Position numbers and translations under genes: made by a program. From NCBI GenBank assembly GCA_025201345.1, contig JAIXMG010000011.1:186001-250000 (forward strand): a stretch of 64,000 bases of DNA, read 5' to 3'. The DNA comes from Thamnidium elegans (taxonomy: Eukaryota > Mucoromycota > Mucoromycetes > Mucorales > Mucoraceae). The notes under the pieces are model-generated. The model was not told the DNA's origin and ran no database searches. It was given only the letters and a program-made list of their open reading frames with translations. Below, one piece after another: positions 1-12,174 of this stretch; the stretch's first letter is position 1, and each line of letters begins with the position of its first letter.

Positions 1-1595
1 ACGCCCTCTTTTTATCTTTTTTTTTCGCTTTAAAACCCAGTAAAAAAAAAAGAGATCTGTATACATACTGGGGAAGCACGTGAATATTTTTATGTTGCTA
101 TCGTTACTTTTGTATAAAATAAGATTGCTTTTGGGCTTTTTTTTTTTTGCAGTCATAAGATTATGCACTCTAAATTTCCAAAAAAACAGTTATGTTATCA
201 CAAGTAAAAAGTGAAGTGTAAGAGACCTCACGTTTTTTATACTCTACCCAATCATACATCGTGTGAAAAAGTCTTGCTATAGTTTTTCATCTCTTTTTGC
301 ATATCGATACCTATCAGAAACGTGTGTCACTTTTATATGTCTTACTGCGACTACTTTTTTTTTTTTTGACTGCCAAGTACAACTTAAAAATTCACCGGTT
401 TTATAATCTTCAGGGCCTGAATTACCCCATCTATGAGTTTTAAAAAGAGATAAGGATAGGATTGCATATTTAATGTGTTACACCGTAGCGTTAGATTGGT
501 TTAAGCTTTATCAATGGCATAACCTATTTTTCTTCGTTCGCATGCAAGATGATATCTTTTCTTTTTACCTATTATAGCTAAAATGTGGCACATGTATTTC
601 GAGTAGTATCTTAAAAAAAAAAAAAAAACGCCTTTCTTACCAATTGTATATTTACGCCGAAAAATAGATAGTGTAACTTTTTCCAACTATTTGTTTTGAA
701 TATAGAAAAAAAAAAACTCTCACCCAAATGACCACAGCGTGTTGATCTATAGAATAGGGAAATATTTGTCAATTCCTTTCTTTTCTTCTGTAGATTGTGA
801 TATAAATAAAAATGACCTCAAGTCAGTAATGTAAATAATAGTACGAGAGAAAACAGTCTTTTGTTATATTACAATACCTACACACATGTTCTGCATAGTG
901 CGCGCGTTATCATGATTTAAGCGTATTCTCGTTATACAAAGAAAAGACACTAACTTGATTTGGATATATTTCTATTACCTTTAAGCTTGCAAATCATCAT
1001 AATTCAAAAAAAAAACAAAGTTCGGTATTTATACGAAAAGGCCGAGTTTTTACCTGCTCTATATTATACTTATTAGGTGCGATAGATGTGTGTGTCAAAT
1101 ACTTTTATATTCTTAACTTCAATAAAACTGGGAGATGGTGGTATTTTTTTTTTAGTCTCATCTTTTCGGGATAAAAACAAGTAATACAAGCACTAAGTCC
1201 AAGTGAACATGATTCTTTAATGGGGAACTATAATTGACTTCAAGTATGGGAACAATTTAAAAGGCCCAAGAAACTTTTTTTCTTTAGGGACTATAGCGTT
1301 GTATCTGGACAACATTTTGCCTTTTAGTGAGAAAAAAGAATTGCGTGAGACGGGTAAAATCTTTGTCAATTAAACTTTGTAGTTGACAGCGAATAGTTAG
1401 TACCCCCTTTTAAACTCAAAAGTAAAATTACAACTAAAAAAAACCAGTATACATATAAATTTCTTAAAAAAAAAAGAAGTTATTATTATTAGATTACATT
1501 AAATGTGTAAGTGAATGTGTAGAGGTTAGACATAAATTAATATTTACAAAATAGAAAGTGTTTTTTGAGTAGAAAAAAGAAGAAGAAGAAAAAAA
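1..1595. other. AT-rich intergenic stretch, no gene seen
   Basis: This stretch is rich in poly-A and poly-T runs and has stops in all frames. The longest open frame (minus strand, about 501-686) is a lysine-rich low-complexity stretch with no splice context or recognisable domain, so I do not call it. The right end lies just downstream of the kinesin stop codon and must include that gene's 3' UTR. Confidence 0.6.
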
Positions 1596-4500
1596 TTAGA
1601 AGCACATGAATTTACTCTTCTTATTCATGATTTCATCCATCCGATTCTCTAATATCCTTCTAGCTTTTTCTGCTTTTTCCTTCAACATCTTTTGCTCTTC
1701 CAACTGATCTTCCAGCGCTTTACGCTCATGCACCGACTCATCGCTGGTATTCTGATGCTGTGATTGAATTTGGGTTATTTGCGTGCGCAAATTCAGAATT
1801 TCAAGATTATACGCTTGTTTCTCTCTGCTTAATAAATCCAGCTGCTTTCGAATATCTCTTACCGAACTTTCCGATTTAGTTAACTGAGACTCGAGTTTCG
1901 TGATCACTTCCTGGTGCGCCCGAACATCGTTTTCTGCAAATTGCGCCTTACGTTGCAATGACCGAATTAATCTATCATATTGTTCCGACGTAAAGTTACT
2001 AGACGACGTGGCGTTCATAATCTCGCTGAAACTGGTCGACGCCGTCGAGTCACATCGGTGAAGTGAAGATGGGCTGGATCCGTTCTTGACTGCTGGTATC
2101 GTAGGCGATCCTGGTTCATTATCGTCCACAGAAGAGCCCTGGAGAGAAGGTGGCGTAGGTGAGTTGGGCAAAGGAGGTAAAGGAGTGGGGATGGGTGGAA
2201 GAGGATTCGAAGGTGGTGCTGTAGGTGGCGGGAGACTACTCGAATTCATCACAGTACGACTCGTTCTAAACGAAGAAGAAGGTCGGCCGCCCAAGACATC
2301 CGATTTCATTGAAATAGACGATAACCTCTTATCATCTTCTACATTAGATAAATGATTATCTTGCAAGGTGGTCGATACAGATCTGTAAGATCCTGATTTC
2401 GACAGCTTTGCAATACTCGAAGTTGAAATATCACGCTGTAACTTGTAATGAATGATACTTCCCGTACTGCTACTAGCTGTCGGGTGAGGTGGCGGAGGCG
2501 AAGCCATCCTTGGTGTCTGTGGAGGAGAAGTAAACTGCATTGAATCTCGATTACGAGAGATAAAACTGCTACCGTTGTTTCTCGGTATCACCTGTTCCAT
2601 TTCCTTTTCAAGCCTATCATTGGCAGCAGTTAATTTCATTAATTCCAGCTCTAAATTTTTAGCTTCAAGTGTTAATTGACCGCGCTGTAAGACCAACTGA
2701 GCTTCTAAATTATCGTTATGCTTTAGAAGTTGAGTATTATCTTCCTGTAACTGCAATATCTTTTTGATCAATCCTTGGTGAGAGCTGCTGGAACTACGAG
2801 CCGAAGAAGTCTCTTGTTCGTCTAATGTAATCACTTCATACGTATTGGGCACGTCTTGATAATCATCCAAACCTAACTTTTGGCCCGACATTTGATTTTG
2901 AATAGCTCCAATGGACTCTTCCAACGATACAATTTTCAATTTAAACGTTTGGTTTTCTTTACGAGCCATGAACAGTTCTTCTTTTGTTGATTCCATCTGA
3001 GCCTTCCAAAGATCATCTTCGCGCTTTTTAGATTGCTGCAATAGAGCCAACTTGTTTTCCAGTTCAGTCATCATACCAGTCGAATCTTTAGCCGAAACCA
3101 AAGACTGTTCTTGTTTGATCGTATTCTCCAGTTCATCAATTGTCTTTACAAGCGCCTCGTTTTGTAAAAGTTGGTTTTGAACGACCTGTTCAATTTCAGC
3201 CAACTCCTTTTGTTTTTTAATGCTGGTCAATTGATGTTCTTCAATCTCCTTGTCCAGTTCTTGCACACGCTTTTCAAGTACTCGCACCTTTTCCAGCTCA
3301 ATATTAGAGAGTCGCTGTCCTTCTTTTAACTGACTGACCAGCTCAGACTGTTCCGAAAGCGAAACACGAGTTTGGCTTAACTCGCTCACCAAGTTCTTCA
3401 CCATCACATCACCTTGAGAAGCACGTTGCGAGATCTGTTCCAAAGACTGAGACAACTGTTCCTTTTCAGCCGATAGCAAACTCACTGTCCTTCTCTTCTC
3501 TTCAATCTCTTCTTCTCTGACTTTATAATGATGCTTAATATCCTTCAAGGTCTCCATGCTTTTATCCGACTTGGCTTCTTGTAACCGTAAAGTACCTTCC
3601 ATAAACAACATGACTTTTTCCAAATTCTTTCTTTCCACGCCCATACCGCACACATCTTTAAGCACGCCATCCAGCTGCTTCTTCATATCTGCAGCCAATT
3701 CAGATTTAACCGTATTATCAGCCTCCAGCTGCTCGATCATCTGGTTACGATCGTCCAACTGTGTCCGAAGCGAAGACACCAGATGATCCATTTCCTGCAG
3801 CTTCAATTCAAGCCCTTCAATAATAGCGTCTTGTTTTTCCTCTACCAGCTGTAACCCATTTAAATCCAGTTCGAATTTTTGCAACTGTTCCATACTTTGC
3901 TGCAAACTATACTGCGTACTTTCTTCTTGCTGGCTCATACACTCTTTCAGCTGACGATAATCCAACTGAGCCTTTTTAAGTTCCTCTTGACTCGATTCTG
4001 AAGAACTGGCAAGCGAGTCCATCTTTTCTTGCAACGCATCGTATTGCGTCTGTTGCTCTTCCAACTGAGTTTGATACCTCGTACATTGCACTCGAAACTC
4101 ATCAACACTGCTCTGCAATCCATTGACTTCTTGTTCGTGCCAATCACGTAACTGAGCGTGCTCCAATTTCATCTTTTCAATTTGCTGTAACTGTGAGTTC
4201 AGCACCAACACCTGCGCTTCTTTTTCTGCCACCAACTGTGCTATTTGAGTAACCGTCTGGTTATCAACAGATTGATTTGATTGTGTTTGCTTTTCAACTT
4301 GCTCCTTGAGACGTTGCAACTCCTCCTCAAGCTCCTGGCATTTCCTTTGACATTGCAACAGCTCCTTCTGCAGCAGCTCCTTTTCCTCATCCGTCTCTGG
4401 CACGCTTTTTAATGTATGCAATTCACGTGTCTCTTTATTTTCAGCCAATTGAGCCGCACGTTGCGTTAACAAAACACGTTCATTTTCCGCCTTGGACAGC

Positions 4501-7058
4501 CTGCTTTCCAAATCGCTTATGTACTGCTCAGTATGATCGTCCATATCTTTAAACTTGATGATCTTTTCACGCAGCTCGGACAGAACCTGCTGATCTCTCT
4601 GTCCGTTATGTACCGATTTTTCCAACTGACACTCCAATTCCAGACAGTAGGCCTCCGAGTTCTTTTCACGTTCCATCGCAACCTGCAAACGATCCTTAAG
4701 CTCCTGCAACGATTTGATTTCGGTTGTCTGCAGTTGTTCGTACACATCAATCTTTTTCTGCTGCTCCGTTAACGCTTGGTCCGAATGAGAAAGCGCCGCA
4801 CGAGCCAGAGCTAATTGAGATTCAAGACCAGAGATTGATTTCTCATACTCTTCAATAACAGGTTCCACCAAGTGTTGAAACGCAGGTCCGCCTATATCTG
4901 TCTTCTGCACCAGTTCTCGTTCCACCAGCTGGTTGCGTTCTCTGGTAACCGTGACCTCGTTCTGCAGCTCTTCAATCTGCCTGCGAAGATCTGATACCAT
5001 CACGGCAACCTCGTTCGAATGCAGAGGCGCCTGAGCCTCGAACATCTCTGACGTCGTACTTTCTGGTAGTGTGACGGTAGTCGTAGCCGACATGGAAGGG
5101 CAACTGGATGGATGTGCCTGATCATTGTCCGAGAGTGAGCAAGACGGAGACACAATCCCGTTAGCGAACAGCATCGATTTTGTCGTTGAAGAAGAAAGAG
5201 GCGACGGCGTACTTCGTTGAACACTCTTTAAAGATTTAACTTCTGCCTTCAGTTTAGAGATCATGGTCCGCAGATGGTCCAAGTTATCGCTCGTCATCCA
5301 TTCTTCTGTTTCGTTACGTTCTGATTTATTACGAATGTTACGGGCTCGGTAAGCGTATTTGATCGTGTTGATTGTTTCCGTTAAATTGATTTCGGCTGGA
5401 CTGACACAAGCAATCATAAGCGTCGTCGAGTTGCCGCCGAGCGAATCTTGCAACAACCGTGTTAGTTTAGAGTCGCGATAAGGTACATGCGTGGACTTTT
5501 TGGAAGGATCCGAGAGTGCAGAGATGACGTTGCCAAGAGCCAACAGACCAGCATTGATATTAATACCTTCTTTACGTCTATCTCCCTCTGCCGCCGTCCT
5601 TTTTAGTCTTTCGGATCCTGCAAGATCAACAAAATGAAATTTGGAGTTCACCACCATCCACTCGCCTTGCTCATCTTCCGCTGGAGGTGTAACAGATCCT
5701 GCTTGTTTTTCCATTTGTCCAATAAGCGCTTTTACATTTAAAGTGCTGTGCCGTGTTGATTTTGAAGGTACCGGTTTATTGTTTGTCGAACCAACCCATT
5801 TTTCTTGTTTTAGTGTAACCGAAAAAATAGCGTGTGATCTAGATGATTTGGCGTTCATGTCTGTAGAGCCTGTAGCTCGATTTTCTGTGCCTAATTGAAG
5901 ATATCTTTTTTAAGGGGGGTGGTCAAATGTTAGGTTAGTAAATAATTAGGTGTTTTCTTATATAAAATGCAATGCATTGCATCATTACCTAAGAACATCT
6001 TCAGTGTTTGCAACAGGTACCTCCTTTAAACCCGTCCAAATAATATGGCCTTTTGTGTCTTCTCTGATCGTGACAGCTGTACGTTCATGAACAGGCGCAG
6101 GGTTTAATAAATCGATTAATTCTTCGTTATAGATTTCAATAAATGAAACGTGTACGCTGTAACGAGTTGTTTTATCGTTATTGACTGGTATAGTGATTGG
6201 TATAGTCGCATTTGACCCACGTCGAGGGGGTATCATCATCGATACAGGTCTTAATTTTACATTGGATGCCGATTTTTTCGGTGCTCTTAGTCCTGACGTA
6301 GGGGGGAAAGTAGCTAATAGAGATGGTGCTCGTGTAATGCTACTTGGTATTATTGGTGGCGAAGATTCTTTTTGAATATCTTGTAATCGATGAAATAATG
6401 CGGACATTGCACGAGGAATAATACCTAGTAAATTTTTTTATTTTTTTTGGTTTGTATTTCAATATTATTCACTTTTTATTATTATTACCTTCTTGCTCTG
6501 GATTAGAACCAGATTGTTCATCCATAGCAGTACCCATCGTATACGTCTTACCAGAAGATGTTTGTCCCTAAAAATTTAAAGTTAAGTATAACTGATTAAT
6601 TTAAATACTGTAGTTTTACTAACATAAGCTAAAATAGTAACATTATAACCTGAAAGAAAAATAAAAAATAAAAGTTTAATGTAAAAAGTAAAAAAAAACA
6701 AACAAACAAAAAAGTATTACCATCAATAAATCTGTCAACAAAATTTGAAGCAACAGATTTAAATACTTGATCTTGAGTACTTGTAGCGTCAAATACATGA
6801 TCGAATTGAAATGATTTTTGGTGAGGAACAATAGCTACTGATTTGTCATACGCTTTTATAACATCCGAATTTGTAGAATGAGAGAATCGTGGTTGAGCTC
6901 GGTCTGATGAAGTTAAAGGTCTCACTCGAAGTGCTAAGAAAAAAAATATGTTAAAAAAACCTCTTTTTTTTTTATTTGTTGTTGTCTTGTGCATCTTTAC
7001 CAACTTGTACAGCTGTAGAATTACTACTATTTACTGTGATTGGTTGAGTTTGTGTCAT
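1596..7058 (-). CDS. Kinesin-4-like microtubule motor with long coiled-coil tail
   Basis: ATP-driven microtubule motor. Six exons join in phase: 7058-7001, 6933-6721, 6649-6624 (26 nt), 6567-6489, 6424-5989 and 5904-1596, giving about 1706 residues. The motor opens with VQVALRVRPL and has the P-loop region [15 protein letters not shown] split over two exons. It continues with [12 protein letters not shown], switch [14 protein letters not shown] and switch [16 protein letters not shown]. Two insertions stand out: about 70 Pro/Ser/Arg-rich residues before the IEIYNEE strand and about 50 before switch II. A long Gln/Glu/Leu-rich coiled coil follows (roughly residues 560-1350), then a Pro/Ser-rich disordered linker and a last coiled coil. 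VALRxRPL and the general order resemble KIF4/KIF21-type kinesin-4; the subfamily is inferred, the motor identity is clear. The last acceptor was chosen at AAAAAG before 5904 because only that one keeps frame. Confidence 0.93.
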
Positions 7059-7527
7059 ATTTTTTTTAAATCATAAAAGGGAAAAAAAAAAAAAGTATAA
7101 AGAATGTATAAAAAAAAGTGATGAAAAAAAGGAAGAAAAACGTCTTCACTAGGAGAGAAAATCTATTTGTCGTGTTATATAAAAAAAAATGAGAGGAGTT
7201 TTTTTTTTTTTTTTTTTTTGCTTCCAAGGGGATGGATTGGGTTGTTAGGGTTTAAAGGAGGTCGTATAAGTATTTTTTTTTTTCTGCGGATATAATCGAC
7301 TGTCAAATAAAAATCCAGTTATTCTTTTCTGCTTTTTTGTTTATATTTAAAAAAAAAAATGTTTCTTTTTTTTTTTTTTTTTAATGAGAGTAGAATGAAT
7401 ATAAAAGAAAGTAAGAATGTGTTAATTATAACATTCAGATAAGAAAAAAAAAAAAAAAAGGAAAAAGAAAGAAGGATACTCAATATAAATAAAAAAAAGA
7501 AAAATTATATTATTGTAACTGGTTACA
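7059..7527. other. Gap between kinesin and cardiolipin synthase
   Basis: It holds long A and T homopolymers and no coding sequence. It should contain the kinesin promoter/5' UTR and the 3' UTR of the next minus-strand gene. Confidence 0.5.
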
Positions 7528-8748
7528 CTACTTTGCTTGGTTCAGAATACGTACAGCATCCTTGGAATAAATATAACTTGCTCCCGACCAAATAGTTGTA
7601 CCACCAACTGCCCATCTATATGGGTTACAAATAATTTAGTCTATTATAATTCCCGATATATATATTACTTACTGTAAAGCACTCAAGACTTCAGTACTAG
7701 GTTGACCCAATGTAACCGTAGTCAAGGTACCGGTCATCAAAACTAACTGTAATAAAGTATTTAATTTGCTTATATTAGTTGGTCTCACTTCTGCAGAGGG
7801 TATTGAAAAATCAAAGTATCGAACTAATGTTTTCTTGTGTAATATTTAATTTAGAATTTACAACATTGACAATAAAAAATATCACGTTTATATTAATAAC
7901 TTACTGGTTTAGGTAAAGAAATATATCTATAATAAAATGAGGCAATGACAAGTCCTGCATCGCGTCCTAGAATAACATATGCCAAAGGCACTTATAGAAC
8001 AGACAAAATTAATATATTATTTTACACATGATTTTTTTTTTTTTTTGTCTCTTACTTGGAAGTAAATTTTGCATAGCTAATGTTACTGTTAAGACTGTCA
8101 TTAAAGTCTTATCTGCCATAGGGTCAATAATACTGCCTACAATCGTCTTTAAGTTATATCGTCGGGCAATAAATCCATCCAACTTTTTTTTCTTTTTGCG
8201 TTAGTTGTACACCCACACAAAAAAAAAAAAAGATATAAATAAAAAACGTGTCTCTTGTTACATACCATGTCTGTCAAACCAGCTAAAACAAAAACCCCAA
8301 GTGCTAAATCATAGTCATGATTGACAATTAAATATCCAACATAAGGTGCTGCAATTAATCTACCCACCGTCAACATATTAGGAATCGTATAAATATTCTC
8401 ATGTAAAATCTAATATATCTATTTAATACTGGTATAATCCACCCCTTTGACATCCCTTTTGTACCTGTTTCTTTTCTTTTTTTTCTGGGATTTGTGGTGT
8501 AGCAACAAAAGGTCTTGCAAATATTTTAAATCTAAACTTTAAAGCCTCTTGACATTTCAATATACTTTCTGATTTTAAGCTAAAAAAAAAATCGTTTATA
8601 CTCTATAAAACGCGATACATTTAAAAAAAAAATACCTATTCTTATTTAAGGGCACAAAATGAATAAATCGTTTATTGCAAGGAACTCGTTTCACCTCTGT
8701 AAATAAAGTCTTTGGTACTCTTGCTGTTAGTAATCGTAACTGAATCAT
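7528..8748 (-). CDS. CRD1: Cardiolipin synthase (mitochondrial CDP-alcohol phosphatidyltransferase)
   Basis: It joins CDP-diacylglycerol and phosphatidylglycerol to make cardiolipin in the inner mitochondrial membrane. Seven exons join in phase: 8748-8636, 8579-8465, 8409-8266, 8182-8056, 7990-7905, 7833-7673 and 7615-7528, giving about 277 residues. The N-terminus is basic and lacks acidic residues at first (MIQLRLLTARVPK), as in a mitochondrial presequence. The core starts NMLTVGRLIAAPYVGYL. The CDP-alcohol transferase motif is complete over an exon join: LDGFIARRYN followed by GSIIDPMAD, matching DGxxAR(x8)GxxxDxxxD. The family signature RYFDFSIPSAEVRPT lies near the C-terminus. An in-frame upstream Met at 8799 exists, but its leader is less presequence-like, so I chose 8748. 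Membrane segments cover most of the core. Confidence 0.93.
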
Positions 8749-9147
8749 AGTCCTTATTATTTTTCTTTTCAGGGAAAAAAAAAAATTTGTGTGTGTCAAG
8801 AGAAAAAAAAAAAAAAAAAGACAGGGATAAAAAAAAGTTTTATTCTGTTAGAGCGCCGGTTTAAAGAGAAAACGATGATCCATGTATACAATCCCCCCTC
8901 CATACAGTGGGCATAAATGGGATTCATATGTATCGAGACTAACAATTTTTACTAATTCCAGGATATGTAGGTTTCTTTTATCCTACCTGTATTATAATAC
9001 GGGCCAGAAAGGGGGGAATATTAAGCATCGAAAGAAAAAGAAAAACTGATTTTTTTTCTTTTTCTTTTTCTTTCGAGCACTGATTTATTATAATATAATT
9101 TTAAAGAAGGGTATAAAGTAATTTTTTTTTAGTTGAATAATTTTTTT
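8749..9147. other. Intergenic region with a symmetrical A/T-rich block
   Basis: No gene is seen. Around 9029-9075 a GAAAGAAAAAGAAAAA tract faces TTTTTCTTTTTCTTTC, forming an inverted pair that could act as a hairpin or 3'-end signal; its function is not established. Confidence 0.4.
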
Positions 9148-9797
9148 TCAAGCTTTTTTAAGTTTAGGAACAACTGCTCCAGTCTTATTCTACAATAAAA
9201 AGCTTATTAGTTTACCGTAGTTAATTTTCTCAATGAAAAAAAAAAGCTTACCCTTAAACGTCTTAACTTTTTCTTTTCGTCGCCTATCACAGGAGAAAAA
9301 GGTACTTCTCGGATAGCTGAAACAGCCACAGCTTCTTCCACCCTGCCAATAATACTAGGCTGTACAGGCAAGAGCTTGTTGAAAACAATGTCAGTGATAC
9401 TTTGTGGTGGCGTGATAAACGAAGCAGTCTCCTCATGAAGAATGTCCATGATACTAGATGGGGGAGTTACCACCCACCTTGGCTTTTCGTTAAAACCCGA
9501 GTCTATCATCTTTGTTTGATACCACCAATCTTTCTTCTTATCATTCCTCGTCTTCTTCAAGAGGCTCGGTATCCTCCTTTTCTTCGCCTATCTCAGCATC
9601 GTCAGGGTCTGTAGCATGAACCAATGCATCCGTACGTGCTTGAAGCTTTCGACAACTGGTGAAATAGCGATATCTTCAACAACACTTTCTTCTTTGGTTT
9701 CTTTTTTTTGATCGATGTCATTTACTTGTACAGACGCGTCAAATACACAGTCATTGTCTTCAACAGATGTGAATTCGGAAGAACCTACCTCTGTAGT
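9148..9797 (-). pseudogene. Truncated unknown gene, 5' part broken and cut by a transposon remnant
   Basis: I do not recognise the product. The best-preserved part is an exon at about 9557-9252 containing TPPSSIMDILHEETASF and VEEAVAVSAIREVPFSP. A GTAAGC donor follows, then a short last exon 9189-9148 (NKTGAVVPKLKKA, stop). Upstream, an acidic reading frame (about 9790-9560, rich in Glu/Asp) changes frame once near 9640 and ends in a stop just before the 3' part opens in another frame. No continuous start-to-stop model exists. The broken 5' end abuts Tc1/mariner-like sequence starting near 9803, so insertion or deletion there is the simplest explanation. Confidence 0.45.
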
Positions 9798-9802
9798 AAT
9801 AT

Positions 9803-10235
9803 AGTGGACACGGATAAGTCACAATCGCGGATCAATCATTGAAAGAAAACAGGTACTGGAATTATAAAATCACGTAAAGGGAGACCTCTTAAATTGCCTG
9901 AAAGAGACCGACGTGCTATTGTACACAGTTTTAGAGAAGAACCGTTTATCACGTTTATTGTTCATAACGAAAAATTAAAGGCCGCCAAGATCACCAGCAT
10001 ACGTTCCAAAGCTGACAACTAGTTACATGCAAAAAAAGACTTCTTTGGGCGAAAGATAAGGTGAATTGGACTCCAGAACAGTAGAAAAGTGTCATTTGGT
10101 CGGACGAGTCCAAATTTAACGTACAAGGTAGTAATGGGAGGGTACGTGTTATCAGAAAAGAAGGTGGAAGATATTTCCCAAATTTCGTAAAGAAAACTAT
10201 GAAGTTTGGAAACGGTTCAGTGATTTGGGGGTGGT
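9803..10235 (+). mobile_element. Degenerate Tc1/mariner (DDE) transposase fragment
   Basis: Three-frame reading shows scattered pieces of a Tc1/mariner transposase. A helix-turn-helix-like GRPLKLPERDRRAIV is near 9880-9930. The catalytic-core piece IWSDESKFNVQG is near 10098-10135, where the Asp of WSDESKF is the usual second acidic residue. NGRVRVIRKEGGRYFP and MKFGNGSVIWGW follow. Stops and frame changes separate them, and the 3' third with the last catalytic residue is missing. No terminal inverted repeats were identified. The element is dead. Confidence 0.7.
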
Positions 10236-10310
10236 AATACCCGACATTAAATTTACAAATATAAAATCATTTTATTAAAGCTGACATATCAATCTTTGAT
10301 TATTTCACAT

Positions 10311-11075
10311 TTAATGAGATTTTGATGATTTTTTATTGATTAAAACACTATAAAAACTTTTAAAAAAAACTGGAGTATTAAAAGAAAAAAATAATGGCGA
10401 CATATCCATGTTCATTGTAAGAGCAGTAGGAATATCCATATCAATAGTAAGCGGCATAATAGTATCAGTTTGAAGAAAAGTATCTTCAGTGACAAGGGCA
10501 CCTTCAGAGACTTTTTCAATATCACCTAAGGGTACATGAGCATCGGTTTGAATAGATAAGCCTTCTTCAGCGATATCAACGACATGAGTACTTTCAACAG
10601 CATGGTCAAGATTATCTAACAATACAAGAGTACTGGCTTGGAGACACTCTTCTTTACATATAGCAGCGACAGGAGTACCTTCTACAGCTTGATCGGTATG
10701 ATCAGAAACGACGCGAACGGGGTCTTCTTCTTTATTGATACCGTTGAAAGGAGTATATTTAGAACTATAAAGAGTCATAGCAGTATCGGTTTGAAGGGAG
10801 GTTATTTCTTCTTGATAGGTATAACGAACGGAAGTATTAACAGCAGCATTCATCTGATCAGTATAATTATCAGAGGTATAAGTATTTTGAGAGTAACAGA
10901 TAATATCTTCAGTCATTTGATTCTTATCAGCAGTAATAATAGATAAGTTAGACTCCGTAGTGTCTGAGCCAACAGATAAACTAGCCGAAAAAGGGGAATC
11001 TTCGATCATGGGCGTCTCTATCATGCCGGCACTTGCTTGTTTTAAGTGACAATAAAATGCAGTCTTTCGAAACAT
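10311..11075 (-). CDS. Unknown acidic Thr/Ser-rich protein, copy A of a rearranged local family
   Basis: This is an open frame of 254 codons starting MFRKTAFYCHLKQASAG. The function is unknown. The N-terminal 45 or so residues are shared with two neighbouring copies (plus strand about 11428-11600, minus strand 12039-11836). The rest is acidic and rich in Thr, with repeating units such as SLQTDTAM, LQTDTIMP and IQTDAHVP spaced by Val/Glu/Asp-rich segments. In copy B the homologous Met is preceded by an in-frame basic segment (RAERRSVQRLELRKIR), so copy A is probably 5'-truncated at about 11107 by the rearrangement. It may not be expressed. Confidence 0.4.
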   Translation of the reverse strand: MFRKTAFYCHLKQASAGMIETPMIEDSPFSASLSVGSDTTESNLSIITADKNQMTEDIICYSQNTYTSDNYTDQMNAAVNTSVRYTYQEEITSLQTDTAMTLYSSKYTPFNGINKEEDPVRVVSDHTDQAVEGTPVAAICKEECLQASTLVLLDNLDHAVESTHVVDIAEEGLSIQTDAHVPLGDIEKVSEGALVTEDTFLQTDTIMPLTIDMDIPTALTMNMDMSPLFFSFNTPVFFKSFYSVLINKKSSKSH

Positions 11076-11134
11076 TTTTGCATTGTAGTAGATATGCTTG
11101 TTATCTTCTATGAGACTCCTAGCTTATCTCAAGA

Positions 11135-11600
11135 TATTGCAGTTACTTATTTATCCACTCCTGAAAATTTATCTATTAGTACTGCTGATGAAGATATCAT
11201 TTGTGACTCTGAAAATACTTATTCCTCTGATGTTTATACTGATCAAATGAATGTTGCTGTTAATACTTCAGTTCATTGTACCTATCAAGAAGAAGATCCC
11301 TCCTATCAAAACCGAGCAGAAAGACGTAGCGTGCAACGCCTCGAGTTAAGAAAAATCCGCACAGGTTTTAAAAAGCATACAAGGAGACTCACAGAAGGTA
11401 ACAAGCATATCTACTACAATGCAAAAATGTTTCGAAAGACTGCATTTTATTGTCACTTAAAACAAGCAAGTGCCGGCACGATAGAGACGCCCATGATCGA
11501 AAATTCCCCTTTTTCGGCTAGTTTATCTGTTGACTCAACTGTTGCTACGACAGCCTTATCTTACCAATCAGACACAGGCTCCAGTGCTATGGATACTTGA
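11135..11600 (+). pseudogene. Copy B of the same family, scrambled order
   Basis: The plus-strand frame is open from about 11046 to a stop at 11600, but its order is permuted. The acidic portion (LSISTADEDIICDSENTYSS) comes first, then the basic segment RAERRSVQRLELRKIRTG and the conserved MFRKTAFYCHLKQASAG. In copy C the basic segment and MFRK block precede the acidic portion. The frame ends abruptly after SYQSDTGSSAMDT. This looks like the product of inverted duplication across a breakpoint rather than a designed gene. Confidence 0.5.
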
Positions 11601-11832
11601 AATATGTGCGGATTTTTCTTAACTCGAGGCGTTGCACGCTACGTCTTTCTGCTCGGTTTTGATAGGAGGGATCTTCTTCTTGATAGGTACAATGAACTGA
11701 AGTATTAACAGCAACATTCATTTGATCAGTATAAACATCAGAGGAACAAGTATTTTCAGAGTCACAAATGATATCTTCATCAGCAGTACTAATAGATAAA
11801 TTTTCAGGAGTGGATAAATAAGTAACTGCGGT
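11135..11832. repeat. Near-perfect inverted repeat, arms of about 228 bp
   Basis: Plus-strand 11135-11363 and the reverse complement of 11832-11605 read nearly identically; I see only a few differences (for example ATTCC against GTTCC). A 241-bp spacer lies between. A second inverted pair is nested across it: 10965-11107 against 11398-11540, covering the MFRKTAFYCH start region. Confidence 0.85.
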
Positions 11833-12160
11833 ATCTTAAGTAGAGGAAGTTTGTTCATCAGATAAGCTAGTATCCATAGTACTTGAACCTGTGTCTGATT
11901 GAGAAGATAAGATTGTCGCAGCAACAGTTGAGTCAATATATAAACTGTCTGGACAAGGAGAATCTTCGGTCATGGGCGTCTCTATCGTGCCGGCACTTGC
12001 TTGTTTTAAGTGACAATAAAATGCAGTCTTTCGAAACATTTTTGCATTGTAGTAGAAATACCTGTTATCCTGTGGGGCTCCTTGTATGTCCCTTGAAATC
12101 TGTGCGGATTTTTCTTAACTCGACGCGCTGTACGCTACGTCTTTCTGCTCGGTTTTTGAT
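11605..12160 (-). pseudogene. Copy C of the same family, frameshifted
   Basis: The minus strand carries the basic segment (about 12155-12060), MFRKTAFYCHLKQASAG (12039 onward), SDTGSSTMDTSLSDEQTSS and then the acidic portion. One extra A near 12151 relative to copy B shifts the basic segment out of frame. A TGA/TAA interrupts before MFRK, and a TAA near 11836 separates the middle from the acidic tail. The order is the likely ancestral one. Its 3' part (11832-11605) is the inverted partner of 11135-11363. Confidence 0.55.
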
Positions 12161-12174
12161 AATCAGTCATATTT

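Noticed and set aside
501..686. Small minus-strand ORF near the left edge
   Set aside because: Low-complexity Lys/Phe/Tyr composition driven by A/T runs, no domain, no splice or neighbour support.
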